A stretch of DNA of 36,713 nt from an uncultured Prevotellaceae bacterium (lineage in GTDB: Bacteria > Bacteroidota > Bacteroidia > Bacteroidales > Bacteroidaceae): contig CAMVFC010000023.1 in the NCBI GenBank assembly GCA_947166655.1, positions 1-36,713 on the forward strand. The letters are read 5' to 3'. Under the pieces are notes generated by a model. The model did no database searches. It had not been told where the DNA came from and saw only the letters and a program-made list of their open reading frames with translations. The position numbers were made by a program, and so were the translations under genes. This document shows, piece after piece, positions 23,948-33,082 of this stretch. Each line of letters opens with the position of its first letter. The stretch's first letter is position 1.

Positions 23948-24985
23948 ATGAACGATATCAGACCCTGCTCCCTAAGAAACTACAACACTTTCGGCATCGA
24001 AGCCACCGCTGCACGCCTGGTGGAATATGACACGGTAGAAGAACTGCAGACGCTTCTGGACGACCGTAAGGCGAAAGGCATAACGACTCCACTGCTCCAT
24101 CTGGGCGGTGGCTCCAACCTTCTTTTCACGCGAGCACGCTATGACGACTGCGTATTCCTGCATTCCCGCATCCGTGACTTACATGTGATGGAAGAGAGCG
24201 AAGATACGGTGTGCGTCCGTGTCGGCGCAGGTGTCGTCTGGGACGAATGGGTGCAGTATGCTGTCGAGCGCCATTGGTACGGATTGGAAAACCTTTCAAA
24301 CATTCCCGGCGAGGTCGGCGCAAGTGCCGTGCAGAACATAGGGGCATACGGCGCCGAAGCGAAAGATACCATTGTGCGGGTGGACACCATCGACTTACAG
24401 ACGGGCGCACCCCGACAGTTCGGCGCAGAAGAATGCCGATATGGCTATCGCGACAGTATCTTCAAGCACGAACTGCGCGGACGCTACGCTGTGACGCACG
24501 TCAGTTTCCGCCTGACTCGACACTTCCGCCCGCAGCTGAACTACGGCGGCATTCGCCTGGCGCTGCAGACGCGCGGCATCCGGGAAGAGGAAATCACGGC
24601 AGAAGCGCTGCGACAAACCATCATCGACATCCGACGAGCCAAGTTGCCCGACCCACAGGTAATGGGCAATGCTGGCAGTTTCTTCACCAACCCTGTTGTC
24701 ACGCGAAGTGTCTACGAAAGAATAGCGCAAGCCTACCCTGACGCTCCCCACTTCGACGTCGACAACGACCACGTCAAGATTCCGGCCGGATGGATGATTG
24801 AGCAATGCGGATGGAAGGGCCGTAGCCTCGGACGAGCCCAGGTTTATGAGAAACAAGCACTTGTTCTCGTCAATTTAGGCGGTGCCTGCGGCGAGGACAT
24901 CGTGCGACTGTGCGAGAAGGTACAGCAAGCGGTCTACGAGAAGTTCCAAATCAGGATAGAGCCCGAGGTGAACTTCATCGGCTAA
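23948..24985 (+). CDS. murB: UDP-N-acetylenolpyruvoylglucosamine reductase
   Basis: 345 residues, type I MurB length. Reduces UDP-GlcNAc-enolpyruvate to UDP-MurNAc with NADPH and FAD, in peptidoglycan precursor synthesis. FAD-site blocks: YNTFGIEATAA, LHLGGGSNLLF, GLENLSNIPGEVGASAVQN, IGAYGAE; catalytic Ser in GNAGSFFTNPVV and the Glu at the end (EPEVNFIG). Convergent with the next gene, only 8 bases apart. Confidence 0.96.
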   Translation: MNDIRPCSLRNYNTFGIEATAARLVEYDTVEELQTLLDDRKAKGITTPLLHLGGGSNLLFTRARYDDCVFLHSRIRDLHVMEESEDTVCVRVGAGVVWDEWVQYAVERHWYGLENLSNIPGEVGASAVQNIGAYGAEAKDTIVRVDTIDLQTGAPRQFGAEECRYGYRDSIFKHELRGRYAVTHVSFRLTRHFRPQLNYGGIRLALQTRGIREEEITAEALRQTIIDIRRAKLPDPQVMGNAGSFFTNPVVTRSVYERIAQAYPDAPHFDVDNDHVKIPAGWMIEQCGWKGRSLGRAQVYEKQALVLVNLGGACGEDIVRLCEKVQQAVYEKFQIRIEPEVNFIG

Positions 24986-24993
24986 CCTGTGCG

Positions 24994-26220
24994 TCAATGC
25001 CAAAGGAAACGTTTCAACAGGAAACGTGGATTCATACGCAGATAGACGCCGAAAGAGAAGTTGTTGGCAAAAGTGGCAGGCTGGACTTGCCCGTCTGACA
25101 GCGTCAGCCGGCCTGCATGCATAGGATAGACATCGGCTTTCACCCCAAGTGCATAACCTTTCATGAAATGGTGGCTCCACTCAAAACCGAAATGGGGCGT
25201 GACAAAGTGAGAGAAACGACCTCCCTCGTTCTTCTGCGACAATGTGGAATAAAAGGGAGCGCCATAGAGAGAGGCGAACTGCCCCGAAGCCACAAGGCCC
25301 CCGAACACACGAAATTCCCGCCCGAGTTCTGCATCGACAGACAAGGCCCCTGCCACCCCACGATCGAAAGGCCATAAACGACCACTCTGCTGCCAGCAAG
25401 CCAGCACGGCAGCCTCGCCCGTCACACGACGAAGCACCCGCCCACCGACATTCCAGCTCAGCCCCAAGCCTACGCCTCCGTTCACAAGGGTTTGGACGCC
25501 CATGTCGGTATCATCCTGCTCGCCTCCACGATGCTGGGCCAGGATGCTGAGGGGAATATAATAATGTACGGGAGACGAGGAAGCATTTAACTGAAGACGC
25601 TGCGAGAGGCCCACGGTGAAGGCCTCCTGATGCGTGTCTGTCTCGAAGATATAGCTCTGCCAGTTCACCCACGCATCCAACCAATATCCCGGCAAATCCA
25701 CAAGAAGTTGGAAGCCCATTTCCGGATCCTGCGTCAGGTTCACCTCCGGATTCATCAATGGCTCCATCACGCGGTGGTTGACCCCGCCAAAGATGTCGCC
25801 AAAGACAAACTGCACACGCCCCACCTGGGCCTGAGCACGAAAGAAGGGCAGCAGATGAGCACCGCTCTGATATTGGTTGCCTTTCCAACGCCCGATGTCA
25901 TGATAGGCATAACAAGGATACTTATTGGCACCGTCGAAGACCATAGCGTGGAAGCCTGCCTCGAAGCGCAGGGATGTAAAAGGCTGATACGTCAGCCGGG
26001 GCTGAATCCAAAGCCCCGGAAGCGTGTAACCTTTTGCTTGTTCGCCCTCAAACTCATTGTCCTTGAAGAAGGAGAGGTGATCGAACGTGAAAGCCAGATC
26101 GCCCGTCTCCATCACGCGAATCTCAGGGTCCGACATCGCTATGCGAGACGGCAAATCCTGAGCAAAGGCGACAGCCGAGAGGCACAAGGCACTGAGTAGA
26201 AAGGTAGCTTTAGGATGCAT
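24994..26220 (-). CDS. Outer-membrane beta-barrel protein, unknown
   Basis: 408 residues with signal peptide MHPKATFLLSALCLSAVAFA-Q. The mature part alternates hydrophobic and polar residues in long strands with aromatic girdles (GLWIQPRLTYQPF, LLVDLPGYWLDAWVNWQSY, FSFGVYLRMNPRF) and ends ...LKRFLWH, as an outer-membrane barrel would. No porin or carrier family can be named. The ATG at 26220 is chosen because the signal peptide starts there. A -7 box lies 20 bases upstream. Confidence 0.75.
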   Translation of the reverse strand: MHPKATFLLSALCLSAVAFAQDLPSRIAMSDPEIRVMETGDLAFTFDHLSFFKDNEFEGEQAKGYTLPGLWIQPRLTYQPFTSLRFEAGFHAMVFDGANKYPCYAYHDIGRWKGNQYQSGAHLLPFFRAQAQVGRVQFVFGDIFGGVNHRVMEPLMNPEVNLTQDPEMGFQLLVDLPGYWLDAWVNWQSYIFETDTHQEAFTVGLSQRLQLNASSSPVHYYIPLSILAQHRGGEQDDTDMGVQTLVNGGVGLGLSWNVGGRVLRRVTGEAAVLACWQQSGRLWPFDRGVAGALSVDAELGREFRVFGGLVASGQFASLYGAPFYSTLSQKNEGGRFSHFVTPHFGFEWSHHFMKGYALGVKADVYPMHAGRLTLSDGQVQPATFANNFSFGVYLRMNPRFLLKRFLWH

Positions 26221-26240
26221 GGGCCAACGTTTTTCGCCTG

Positions 26241-26248
26241 CAAAATTA
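26241..26248 (-). promoter_or_regulatory. -7 box, barrel protein
   Basis: TAATTTTG on the minus strand, 20 bases upstream of the ATG; divergent from the nth promoter. Confidence 0.5.
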
Positions 26249-26312
26249 AGCAATGTTCGCCAATCATCAGCATTTTCCCGCCAGATATTTTGTCGCCGTG
26301 GGTAAAAAACAA

Positions 26313-26320
26313 TAACTTTG
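26313..26320 (+). promoter_or_regulatory. -7 box, nth
   Basis: TAACTTTG, 21 bases upstream of the nth ATG, matching TAnnTTTG. Confidence 0.55.
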
Positions 26321-26341
26321 CGCCACCTATAAGAAAGCAGA

Positions 26342-26992
26342 ATGAACAGAATGACAAAGAAAGAACGATACGAGGCCGCCATAGCTTACTTTCAAGAGAC
26401 GATGCCCATCGCAGAAACAGAGCTGCACTACGGCAACGCATTTCAGCTGCTGGTGGCCGTCATCCTGAGCGCTCAATGCACAGACAAGCGCATCAACCAG
26501 GTGACACCCGCCCTCTTTGAGGCTTATCCGACGGCACAGGATATGGCAGCAGCGACAGAAGAAGAGGTGCTGGCCTACGTCAAGAGCGTCAGTTACCCCA
26601 ATTCGAAAGCCCGTCACTTGGTGGAAACAGCACGGAAACTCACGACCGATTTTCAGGGTGAGGTGCCCTCGACGATGAAAGAACTGACGAGCCTCCCCGG
26701 CGTAGGACGGAAGACGGCCAACGTCGTCATGAGCGTCGTCTTCCAGAAAGCGGCGATGGCCGTGGATACACACGTCTTCCGCGTCAGCCACCGCTTAGGC
26801 CTGGTGGACGCCACGGACAAGACGCCCCTGGCCGTCGAACAGAAGCTGACACGTCACTTTCCCGAAGAGCTCATTCCCAAAGCACATCACTGGCTGATCC
26901 TGCACGGGCGATACGTCTGCACCTCGCAGAAGCCACATTGCCTGGAATGCGGCCTGCGTTCTTCGTGCGCGTACTATAATAAAAAAGCTTAA
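26342..26992 (+). CDS. nth: Endonuclease III
   Basis: 216 residues. DNA glycosylase/AP lyase for oxidised pyrimidines. The helix-hairpin-helix LPGVGRKTANVV carries the lyase Lys124, and Asp142 (VDTHVFRVSHRLG) is the catalytic acid. The 4Fe-4S cluster is fully conserved: Cys-x6-Cys-x2-Cys-x5-Cys in CTSQKPHCLECGLRSSC. The start at 26342 or the Met three codons on are both possible. Transcribed towards pgk, which has its own promoter. Confidence 0.97.
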   Translation: MNRMTKKERYEAAIAYFQETMPIAETELHYGNAFQLLVAVILSAQCTDKRINQVTPALFEAYPTAQDMAAATEEEVLAYVKSVSYPNSKARHLVETARKLTTDFQGEVPSTMKELTSLPGVGRKTANVVMSVVFQKAAMAVDTHVFRVSHRLGLVDATDKTPLAVEQKLTRHFPEELIPKAHHWLILHGRYVCTSQKPHCLECGLRSSCAYYNKKA

Positions 26993-27019
26993 TTGCTTGC
27001 ACGCATCAGGAGAAAAGTG

Positions 27020-27027
27020 TACTTTTG
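27020..27027 (+). promoter_or_regulatory. -7 box, pgk
   Basis: TACTTTTG, 50 bases before the pgk ATG, with TTG at 26997-26999 as a -33 candidate. The strong match fits a highly expressed gene. Confidence 0.6.
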
Positions 27028-27076
27028 CACACGAAAAAACAGATATCCCAATAACAAATTCAAAAAACAAATTACA

Positions 27077-28345
27077 ATGACCATTCACGATTACAAGTTC
27101 GCTGGCAAAAAGGCCATCGTACGCGTTGACTTCAACGTACCCCTCGACGGAAACGGGAACATCACCGACGACACCCGTATCCGTGGCGCTCTGCCCACCC
27201 TGAAGAAGATTCTCGCAGACGGTGGTGCTCTCATTATCATGAGCCACATGGGCAAGCCCAAAGGAAAGGTGAACCCCAAGCTTTCTCTGAAGCAGATTGT
27301 TCCTGCCGTGAGCGCCGCTCTGGGCGTAGACGTTCAGTTCGCCCCCGACTGTGCCAAGGCCGCTGAGCAGGCTGCTGCCCTGAAGATGGGCGAGGTGCTG
27401 CTGCTGGAGAACCTGCGCTACTACCCCGAAGAGGAAGGCAAACCCGTAGGTATCGACAAGGAAGATCCCGCTTACGACGCAGCCAAGAAAGCCATGAAGG
27501 AGAGCCAGAAGACCTTCGCCAAGACGCTGGCCAGCTATGCAGACTGCTATGTGATGGACGCCTTCGGCACGGCTCACCGCCGCCATGCTTCCACCGCTGT
27601 CATCGCCGACTACTTCGATGCTGACAATAAGATGCTCGGCCTGCTCATGGAGAAGGAAGTGCAGGCTGTCGACAACGTCCTGAACAACATTAAGCGTCCC
27701 TTCGTGGCCATCATGGGTGGCTCTAAGGTGAGCACCAAGATCGGTATCATCGAGAACCTGCTGGGCAAGGTGGACAAGCTCATCCTCTGTGGCGGTATGA
27801 CCTACACCTTCATGAAAGCTCATGGAGGCGAAATCGGCAACTCCATCGTCGAGCTGGACAAACTGGACGTCGCTCTCGGTGTCGAGGAAATGGCAAAGAA
27901 GAACGGCGTAGAGCTGGTTCTCGCCGAGGACAGCGTATGCTGCACGGGCTACGATTTCAGCAACTTCTGCGTGAAGCCCGGTGCTGAAGTCAAGACGTTC
28001 CCCTCCAACGCTATCGAAGAGGGCTGGGACGGCCTCGATGTCGGCCCCAAGAGCCAGGCTAAGTTTGCGAAGGCCATCGAAGGTGCCAAGACCATCCTGT
28101 GGAACGGTCCTGCCGGCTGCTTCGAGTGCGACGACTTTACCGCAGGCAGCCGTGCTATCGGCGACGCAGTGGCCAAGGCTACTGCTGAGGGTGCCTTCTC
28201 GCTCATCGGCGGCGGCGACAGCGTGGCTTGTGTCCACAAGTTCGGTCTCGAAGACAAAGTCAGCTACATCAGCACCGGCGGCGGCGCTCTTCTCGAAGCC
28301 ATCGAGGGCAAGGTGCTTCCCGGCGTAGCTGCCATTAAGGGTTAA
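27077..28345 (+). CDS. pgk: Phosphoglycerate kinase
   Basis: 422 residues, complete. Moves the phosphate of 1,3-bisphosphoglycerate to ADP in glycolysis. The signature [16 protein letters not shown], the substrate block [22 protein letters not shown], the nucleotide loop [10 protein letters not shown] and the hinge [22 protein letters not shown] and STGGGALLE are intact. The ATG at 27077 follows the -7 box by 50 bases; an in-frame extension upstream crosses the promoter. Codon choice is markedly biased compared with neighbours, as expected for a very active gene. A terminator follows at 28386. Confidence 0.98.
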   Translation: MTIHDYKFAGKKAIVRVDFNVPLDGNGNITDDTRIRGALPTLKKILADGGALIIMSHMGKPKGKVNPKLSLKQIVPAVSAALGVDVQFAPDCAKAAEQAAALKMGEVLLLENLRYYPEEEGKPVGIDKEDPAYDAAKKAMKESQKTFAKTLASYADCYVMDAFGTAHRRHASTAVIADYFDADNKMLGLLMEKEVQAVDNVLNNIKRPFVAIMGGSKVSTKIGIIENLLGKVDKLILCGGMTYTFMKAHGGEIGNSIVELDKLDVALGVEEMAKKNGVELVLAEDSVCCTGYDFSNFCVKPGAEVKTFPSNAIEEGWDGLDVGPKSQAKFAKAIEGAKTILWNGPAGCFECDDFTAGSRAIGDAVAKATAEGAFSLIGGGDSVACVHKFGLEDKVSYISTGGGALLEAIEGKVLPGVAAIKG

Positions 28346-28385
28346 AAAAGAGTACCACCTTTCCAGAAAAGGCTGGTCACAGAAT

Positions 28386-28422
28386 GAGGGCAGTCGCCGA
28401 GTGTGGCTGTCCTCTTCTTTTT
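28386..28422 (+). terminator. Rho-independent terminator after pgk
   Basis: GAGGGCAG (28386-28393) pairs with CTGTCCTC (28407-28414), one G-U pair, around a 13-base loop, followed by TTCTTTTT. It lies 41 bases after the pgk stop and before the next ATG at 28438, which supports that start over the upstream in-frame one. Confidence 0.7.
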
Positions 28423-28437
28423 CAAAAGAATCCTTAT

Positions 28438-29508
28438 ATGACCTCCCTGAAAGAATACATTAACAAGTTTGAGCCTTGGTATAAACAGCACCCTTACCTC
28501 TTGGTAACAGGCATTCTCGTTGCCGTCGGCATCCTGGTCGGAATAGTACTGGCATCTATGCCTCGCCAGCCCAAGGACCTCCCGACAGCCGAAGAGATAG
28601 CACGACGCGACTCTGCCGCACTGCACGTGGCACTGATGCCAGTCCATGACTGTCTGCCTTTTTACGTCGCCGAGCAGTTAGGCTATTACGACAGCCTCGG
28701 CCTCGACTTGCGCATCCTTACGCTTCAGGCGCAGCTCGATACCGACACCGCTCTGCTGCGCCGACGTGCAGAACTGGTGTATAGCGACCTGGCCCGGGCC
28801 ATCATGATACAGCAGACGGACACATCCGACCTGCGCGTCATCGCTACCTGCGAAGGGCGTCTCCGTCTGCTCACGGCCTACCGAGGCCGAGTCCGCCAGA
28901 TCAGACAATTAAAGGAGAGAATGGTCGCCGTGGCTCGCCATAGCATCACCGACTACTGGAGCGACCGCCTCATGGACACGGCCTCAATGGCTCAGACGGA
29001 TATCTTCCGTCCGCAAATCAATAATGTTCGCGTACGCACGGACATGCTGTGCAATGGCACCATGGATGCCGCGCTGCTCCCCGAACCATACGCCACCGAA
29101 GCTCAACTGCGCGGAAACAAGGTGAATTTCTCCACAAAAAAGCTGAAACCACAACTGGCCGCTTTGGTGGTCCCTGCGCAGGTGATAAGTGACAGCAGCA
29201 GAGTCCACCAGATAGCATTATTACTGAAAGGCTATCAGCTCGCCTGCGAAAAGATGAATGCTCAACAAGCCGACTGCCTGCCCGAACTACTGCGTTCACT
29301 CTGCTCGGTGCCCGATACACTTATTGATTCTGTCTGTCACACCCTACCCTCCTTCCAAAGTCTGCTGCCACCGCAGCAGGCGGATGCCGAAGCAGCACTG
29401 GCTTGGTTGCGCGGACGCGGCAAAGTGCGCAAATCATACCATATTGATTCACTCTTTTACACCCCGCAGGACACGACACTATGGATCTTAAAGCTTTCAG
29501 GAAGATAG
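28438..29508 (+). CDS. Membrane-anchored substrate-binding-like protein
   Basis: 356 residues. One N-terminal membrane helix (about 20-40, LLVTGILVAVGILVGIVLAS) and a short cytoplasmic head, then a periplasmic domain of the SsuA/THI5 (NMT1) periplasmic-binding fold: ALMPVHDCLPFYVAEQLGYY, LGLDLRILT, AELVYSDLARAIMIQQ, LLPEPYATEAQL. Such domains usually deliver sulfonates, nitrate, pyrimidines or similar small molecules to an ABC importer, but here no permease or ATPase is adjacent and the protein is anchored instead of free or lipidated. It overlaps the TPR gene by 28 bases, so the two are made together. Ligand unknown. Confidence 0.75.
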   Translation: MTSLKEYINKFEPWYKQHPYLLVTGILVAVGILVGIVLASMPRQPKDLPTAEEIARRDSAALHVALMPVHDCLPFYVAEQLGYYDSLGLDLRILTLQAQLDTDTALLRRRAELVYSDLARAIMIQQTDTSDLRVIATCEGRLRLLTAYRGRVRQIRQLKERMVAVARHSITDYWSDRLMDTASMAQTDIFRPQINNVRVRTDMLCNGTMDAALLPEPYATEAQLRGNKVNFSTKKLKPQLAALVVPAQVISDSSRVHQIALLLKGYQLACEKMNAQQADCLPELLRSLCSVPDTLIDSVCHTLPSFQSLLPPQQADAEAALAWLRGRGKVRKSYHIDSLFYTPQDTTLWILKLSGR

Positions 29509-31730
29509 TAGAAGAAGCCGAAGAGGCCTTCGCTGAACGTCGTCTTGCAGATGCTATCACGCTGACGAATGCCATCCTGCACGACTGCAAGGACAGGTGG
29601 TTGATGGAAAAGACGGAAGGACTGCGCTCCGACTACGACGCGCTGCTGCAATACTTCAGCCAAGGACAACCTGACGAACAGCGCGGGATGGTTCTGAATC
29701 ATCTGTTCAGATCGGCCATTGAGACGCTGCAGGCGGCCCAAAGTCTGTGGCAACAAGAGCACCTGCTGACATCGTATGGGCGCATTCGCACACAGCTCCA
29801 TGGCATCGGCACGAAAGACCTTATCGACCAAATCAGCCGGACGACACGCTCCAAAGTGGGTGAGCGCGCCTATCACGAAGCTCTGGATGCAGCATTCGGG
29901 ATATGCTGCTTTCTCGAGGCAGACGCCCATCAGCAAGAGGCTTTACTGAAGGCCCTGTCACAGGCAGACCCGTTTGCGAGACGTACCCTCGTCGCCGGAC
30001 TCATGGTCGGCACACTCTATTCTTTCTCTTCCACTAAGCTTCATCTGCTGGTGGCACTGGGCAGTGGAACCCAGGAGGGAGAGACGGAGGAGGACAAGCG
30101 AGACTTGCAAAGCCGAGTCGCGGTCGCACTGACGCTATGTCTTCAGCGGTACGAGGCTTTCTTCACTTTCTACCCTGAGCTCTACCAGGCGTGTCAATCA
30201 TTCTTCGCTTCAGAGGACGTACAGGGACTGCTGCCCGCCCTACTCCACTCCACCATCTGCCAGAGCCTCACCAACAAAGTGGGGCAACGGGTAGAAGACA
30301 TCCTGCCAATAATCAAGGAGGCAATGGAGAAGCAGCAGCCCAGGTTAGGACAAGAGTCCCAAGAGGAAAAGGATGAAGACGCGAAAGACAAGGAATCCAC
30401 TCCTTTTGAAATACGACTGACGCGGCTGGACACAAAGGAGAACCGCAAATGGTTGGGCAAACTCAGCCACCATGCCCGCCAGGTGGACATGATGCGGCAA
30501 GGCGACTTCGACGTCAACTATTCCAGTTTTGCCCACATGAAGCGGTTCGATTTCTTCAGCCATCCGGCCCACTGGTTTTATCCTTTCTGCGAAGAAGTCC
30601 CCATCGCACAAGACGTACTCTTCTCGCATCAGAAGCGCGACAACATGACCCTCAACATCATGAAGCACAACCGCTTCTGCGACAGCGACTGCTACTCTTA
30701 CCTTTGCATGATGGCGTTCATTCATCACGACGGCATGCCCTCGCTGATCGACCAGATCAGGAATCAGATGGACGAAGACGACCTGGAGGCTATGGAGTCT
30801 ATGGAAGGTTTTCTCCCTGAAGGACAAGGGCAACAACTGACACTCGATCCAATCACCGCATTCTGCCAGTCGTGCTACCGTTTCTTCAGGCTGCAAGGCG
30901 ATGTGGACAACTTCGAGCGCTGCTTCGCCCAGACCGACGCGCTGCTGCTGCCGCGTATTCCCATGTTCAAAGGGCTGTTCACTCAGTTCTCGGACATCTC
31001 TGACGCTGCCGAGGCGCTCATCGAAATGGGTGCTTACGAGCTCGCCATCGCCTTGCTGGACGACAGCCTTGAGCGGACGGGAAGCTGCGCTGCCCTGCAG
31101 AGGAAACGCGGCTATGCTTTCATGCAACTGCAGCTTTGGAACCGCGCTCTGAGCGCCTTCCAGCAAGCTCAACTCATCGAAGAAGATATCGACACCTGCC
31201 TGCTGATGGCGCGATGCCACGAGGCGCTCAAGCAATGGGAAGATGCGCTGCCCCTGCTGCGGAGCTACGCCGAACAACTGCCCGAGAAAGATGCAGAAAT
31301 CATTGAGGAGACGGGGCGGTGTCTCATCCAGTTAGAGCGATGGGACGATGCCGTACAACAGTTCTTCGAGTTAGAGTTCCTCGGCAAAAGCATCACCGTA
31401 GCGCAACGCGGCATTGCGTGGTGCTCAATCCACCAAGGCAAATATGCGCGTGCAGAACAATACTACAGGAAACTCACAGAGAGCAACAAGTCTTCATGGG
31501 AAGATTACCTCAACCTGGGGCATGCCCTCTGGCTGCAAGCGCGCACGGCAGAAGCCCTTGCCGCTTATCGCCGCTTTGCAGAGAGCTTCACACAAGCGAA
31601 GCCTGAGCGGCGCCAGCATTTTGCATTTTGGACAGAAGCCTTCGCCGAAGATGCACGCCAACTGCTGTCGGAACACTTCAGCAAGGAAGAGACGTCCCTG
31701 ATGCAAGATGCCATCAGCAACGCTCTTTAG
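29481..31730 (+). CDS. Large tetratricopeptide-repeat protein
   Basis: 749 residues, no signal peptide seen, so probably cytoplasmic. The first 450 residues are helical without a named domain. From about 515 to 710 helix pairs follow TPR spacing, e.g. AAEALIEMGAYELAIALLDD, LQLWNRALSAFQQAQ, CHEALKQWEDALPLLRSYAE and YARAEQYYRKLTES. TPR proteins act as scaffolds for protein complexes. The start lies 28 bases inside the preceding substrate-binding-like gene, implying coupled translation and perhaps a shared job, which I cannot name. The stop overlaps the converging phospholipase-D-like gene by 4 bases. Confidence 0.8.
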   Translation: MDLKAFRKIVEEAEEAFAERRLADAITLTNAILHDCKDRWLMEKTEGLRSDYDALLQYFSQGQPDEQRGMVLNHLFRSAIETLQAAQSLWQQEHLLTSYGRIRTQLHGIGTKDLIDQISRTTRSKVGERAYHEALDAAFGICCFLEADAHQQEALLKALSQADPFARRTLVAGLMVGTLYSFSSTKLHLLVALGSGTQEGETEEDKRDLQSRVAVALTLCLQRYEAFFTFYPELYQACQSFFASEDVQGLLPALLHSTICQSLTNKVGQRVEDILPIIKEAMEKQQPRLGQESQEEKDEDAKDKESTPFEIRLTRLDTKENRKWLGKLSHHARQVDMMRQGDFDVNYSSFAHMKRFDFFSHPAHWFYPFCEEVPIAQDVLFSHQKRDNMTLNIMKHNRFCDSDCYSYLCMMAFIHHDGMPSLIDQIRNQMDEDDLEAMESMEGFLPEGQGQQLTLDPITAFCQSCYRFFRLQGDVDNFERCFAQTDALLLPRIPMFKGLFTQFSDISDAAEALIEMGAYELAIALLDDSLERTGSCAALQRKRGYAFMQLQLWNRALSAFQQAQLIEEDIDTCLLMARCHEALKQWEDALPLLRSYAEQLPEKDAEIIEETGRCLIQLERWDDAVQQFFELEFLGKSITVAQRGIAWCSIHQGKYARAEQYYRKLTESNKSSWEDYLNLGHALWLQARTAEALAAYRRFAESFTQAKPERRQHFAFWTEAFAEDARQLLSEHFSKEETSLMQDAISNAL

Positions 31731-33082
31731 AAGACGCTTCGGAACAGGCTGAAGAAATGTCCGGTGAGACGGTGGCCGAAGGAGTTGAGCCGCCGATAGT
31801 CATCGGCATAGAAGCGCGTACAGTTTTGCTTGTCCTTCTCAAAGATACGCTGTAGCTGAGCCGTCGTTTCGCGATCGAAGACAAAGCTGTTCACCTCATA
31901 ATCAAAGAGAAAGCTCCGCCCGTCGAGATTCGTACTGCCGATGGTGCAGAAACTTCCGTCCACCATCATGACCTTCGAGTGGTGGAACCCTGTCTGGTTA
32001 TAATAGATTTCCGCGCCGCGCTTGGCCAGCTTACGCATCTCCAAAGCCACGACATCCGGCGTCACCGGAACGTCGCTCTTCGCCGACACCATCACCTCGA
32101 CGCGCACTCCGCGCTTCAGCGCACGGCGCAACGCCCGGCGCACGCTGCGTACGTTTGTCGGGTAGGGATTAACTATCTGCACATGCTCGCGGGCGGCATC
32201 GATGGCCGCGGTGTAGGCCTCGCGCATGTCCTTATTATGAACCCGGGGAGAGCGCTGCACAATTCCTATGGTCTTACGTCCAGCCGTCGCAGAATGGTCT
32301 GTAAGCAACTGAAACTCGCTGGCATCCCGTACGATAGGCGCGATGGGCGGATACGCTGCAGCCTTGGGAGCATAGCGCTCGTTGAGCAAGACTTCACCCG
32401 TCTGCTGCCACCACATCCGCGCAAAGAGCGCTTCGTACTGCGCCACAGCGTCGCCCGTGATTTCCATGTGCATATCGCGCCATTCGCCATACTCCGGGCG
32501 ACCATGAATGTAATAGTCTGCCACGTTCATGCCACCCGTGTAGCACACGGCGCCGTCAATGACGACAATCTTCCGATGGTCCCGGTGATAAGCATGGTTA
32601 ATCCAAGGGAACTTGATAGGGTCGAACTCCTCTACCTGCACCCCTGAGGCACGAATCGCAGCCAGGTGGCGGTTCTTCAGGGGAGAATCGTTGCTGCTGT
32701 TGCCGAAACTGTCGAACATGGCACGCACCTCCACGCCCTCGCGCGCTTTTTCTCCGAGAAGATGGAACAGGGCGTAGCCGATGCTGTCGTTGCGGAAGTT
32801 GAAATACTCCAGGTGAACGTAGTGCTTTGCCTGGCGAATGGCAGAGAACATCGCATCGAACTTCTCCCGCCCGGTATGCAGCAGGACGATGCTGTTGTTC
32901 GACGTCAGCGTGACGCCCAAATCGCGCTCCAGCACCTGCCGAAACCGCACCTCGGCAGAGGCCGTGTCGGCTGTTTCCCCTTCGCCCACAAGGACATAGG
33001 TATGGCCAGACATCGGAAGGGCCATCAGTAAGAAAAGTATCAGAAGCAGGTTCCTGCTGCCACTCCGCATCTCCTTCATCAT
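31727..33082 (-). CDS. Phospholipase-D-type cardiolipin synthase
   Basis: 451 residues. One N-terminal hydrophobic segment (about 10-25), then two PLD domains with intact HxKxxxxD motifs: His169-Lys171-Asp176 (HRKIVVIDG) and His368-Lys370-Asp375 (HSKVMMVDG). Cardiolipin synthases of the ClsA/ClsB type join two phosphatidylglycerols or related lipids; a phosphatidyl-transfer activity is the best guess, as nucleases of the PLD family are usually shorter with one motif. The ATG at 33082 overlaps the kdsD stop in ATGA, so translation is coupled, linking it to Kdo synthesis and the outer membrane. Confidence 0.88.
   Translation of the reverse strand: MMKEMRSGSRNLLLILFLLMALPMSGHTYVLVGEGETADTASAEVRFRQVLERDLGVTLTSNNSIVLLHTGREKFDAMFSAIRQAKHYVHLEYFNFRNDSIGYALFHLLGEKAREGVEVRAMFDSFGNSSNDSPLKNRHLAAIRASGVQVEEFDPIKFPWINHAYHRDHRKIVVIDGAVCYTGGMNVADYYIHGRPEYGEWRDMHMEITGDAVAQYEALFARMWWQQTGEVLLNERYAPKAAAYPPIAPIVRDASEFQLLTDHSATAGRKTIGIVQRSPRVHNKDMREAYTAAIDAAREHVQIVNPYPTNVRSVRRALRRALKRGVRVEVMVSAKSDVPVTPDVVALEMRKLAKRGAEIYYNQTGFHHSKVMMVDGSFCTIGSTNLDGRSFLFDYEVNSFVFDRETTAQLQRIFEKDKQNCTRFYADDYRRLNSFGHRLTGHFFSLFRSVF

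Noticed and set aside
26795-28237. Long minus-strand frame of 480 codons opposite nth and pgk
   Set aside because: It mirrors strongly conserved pgk codons, has no family similarity and no promoter; it results from high GC and biased codons.
28384-28437. Upstream start of the binding-like protein
   Set aside because: These codons lie across the pgk terminator hairpin and precede the natural membrane anchor.
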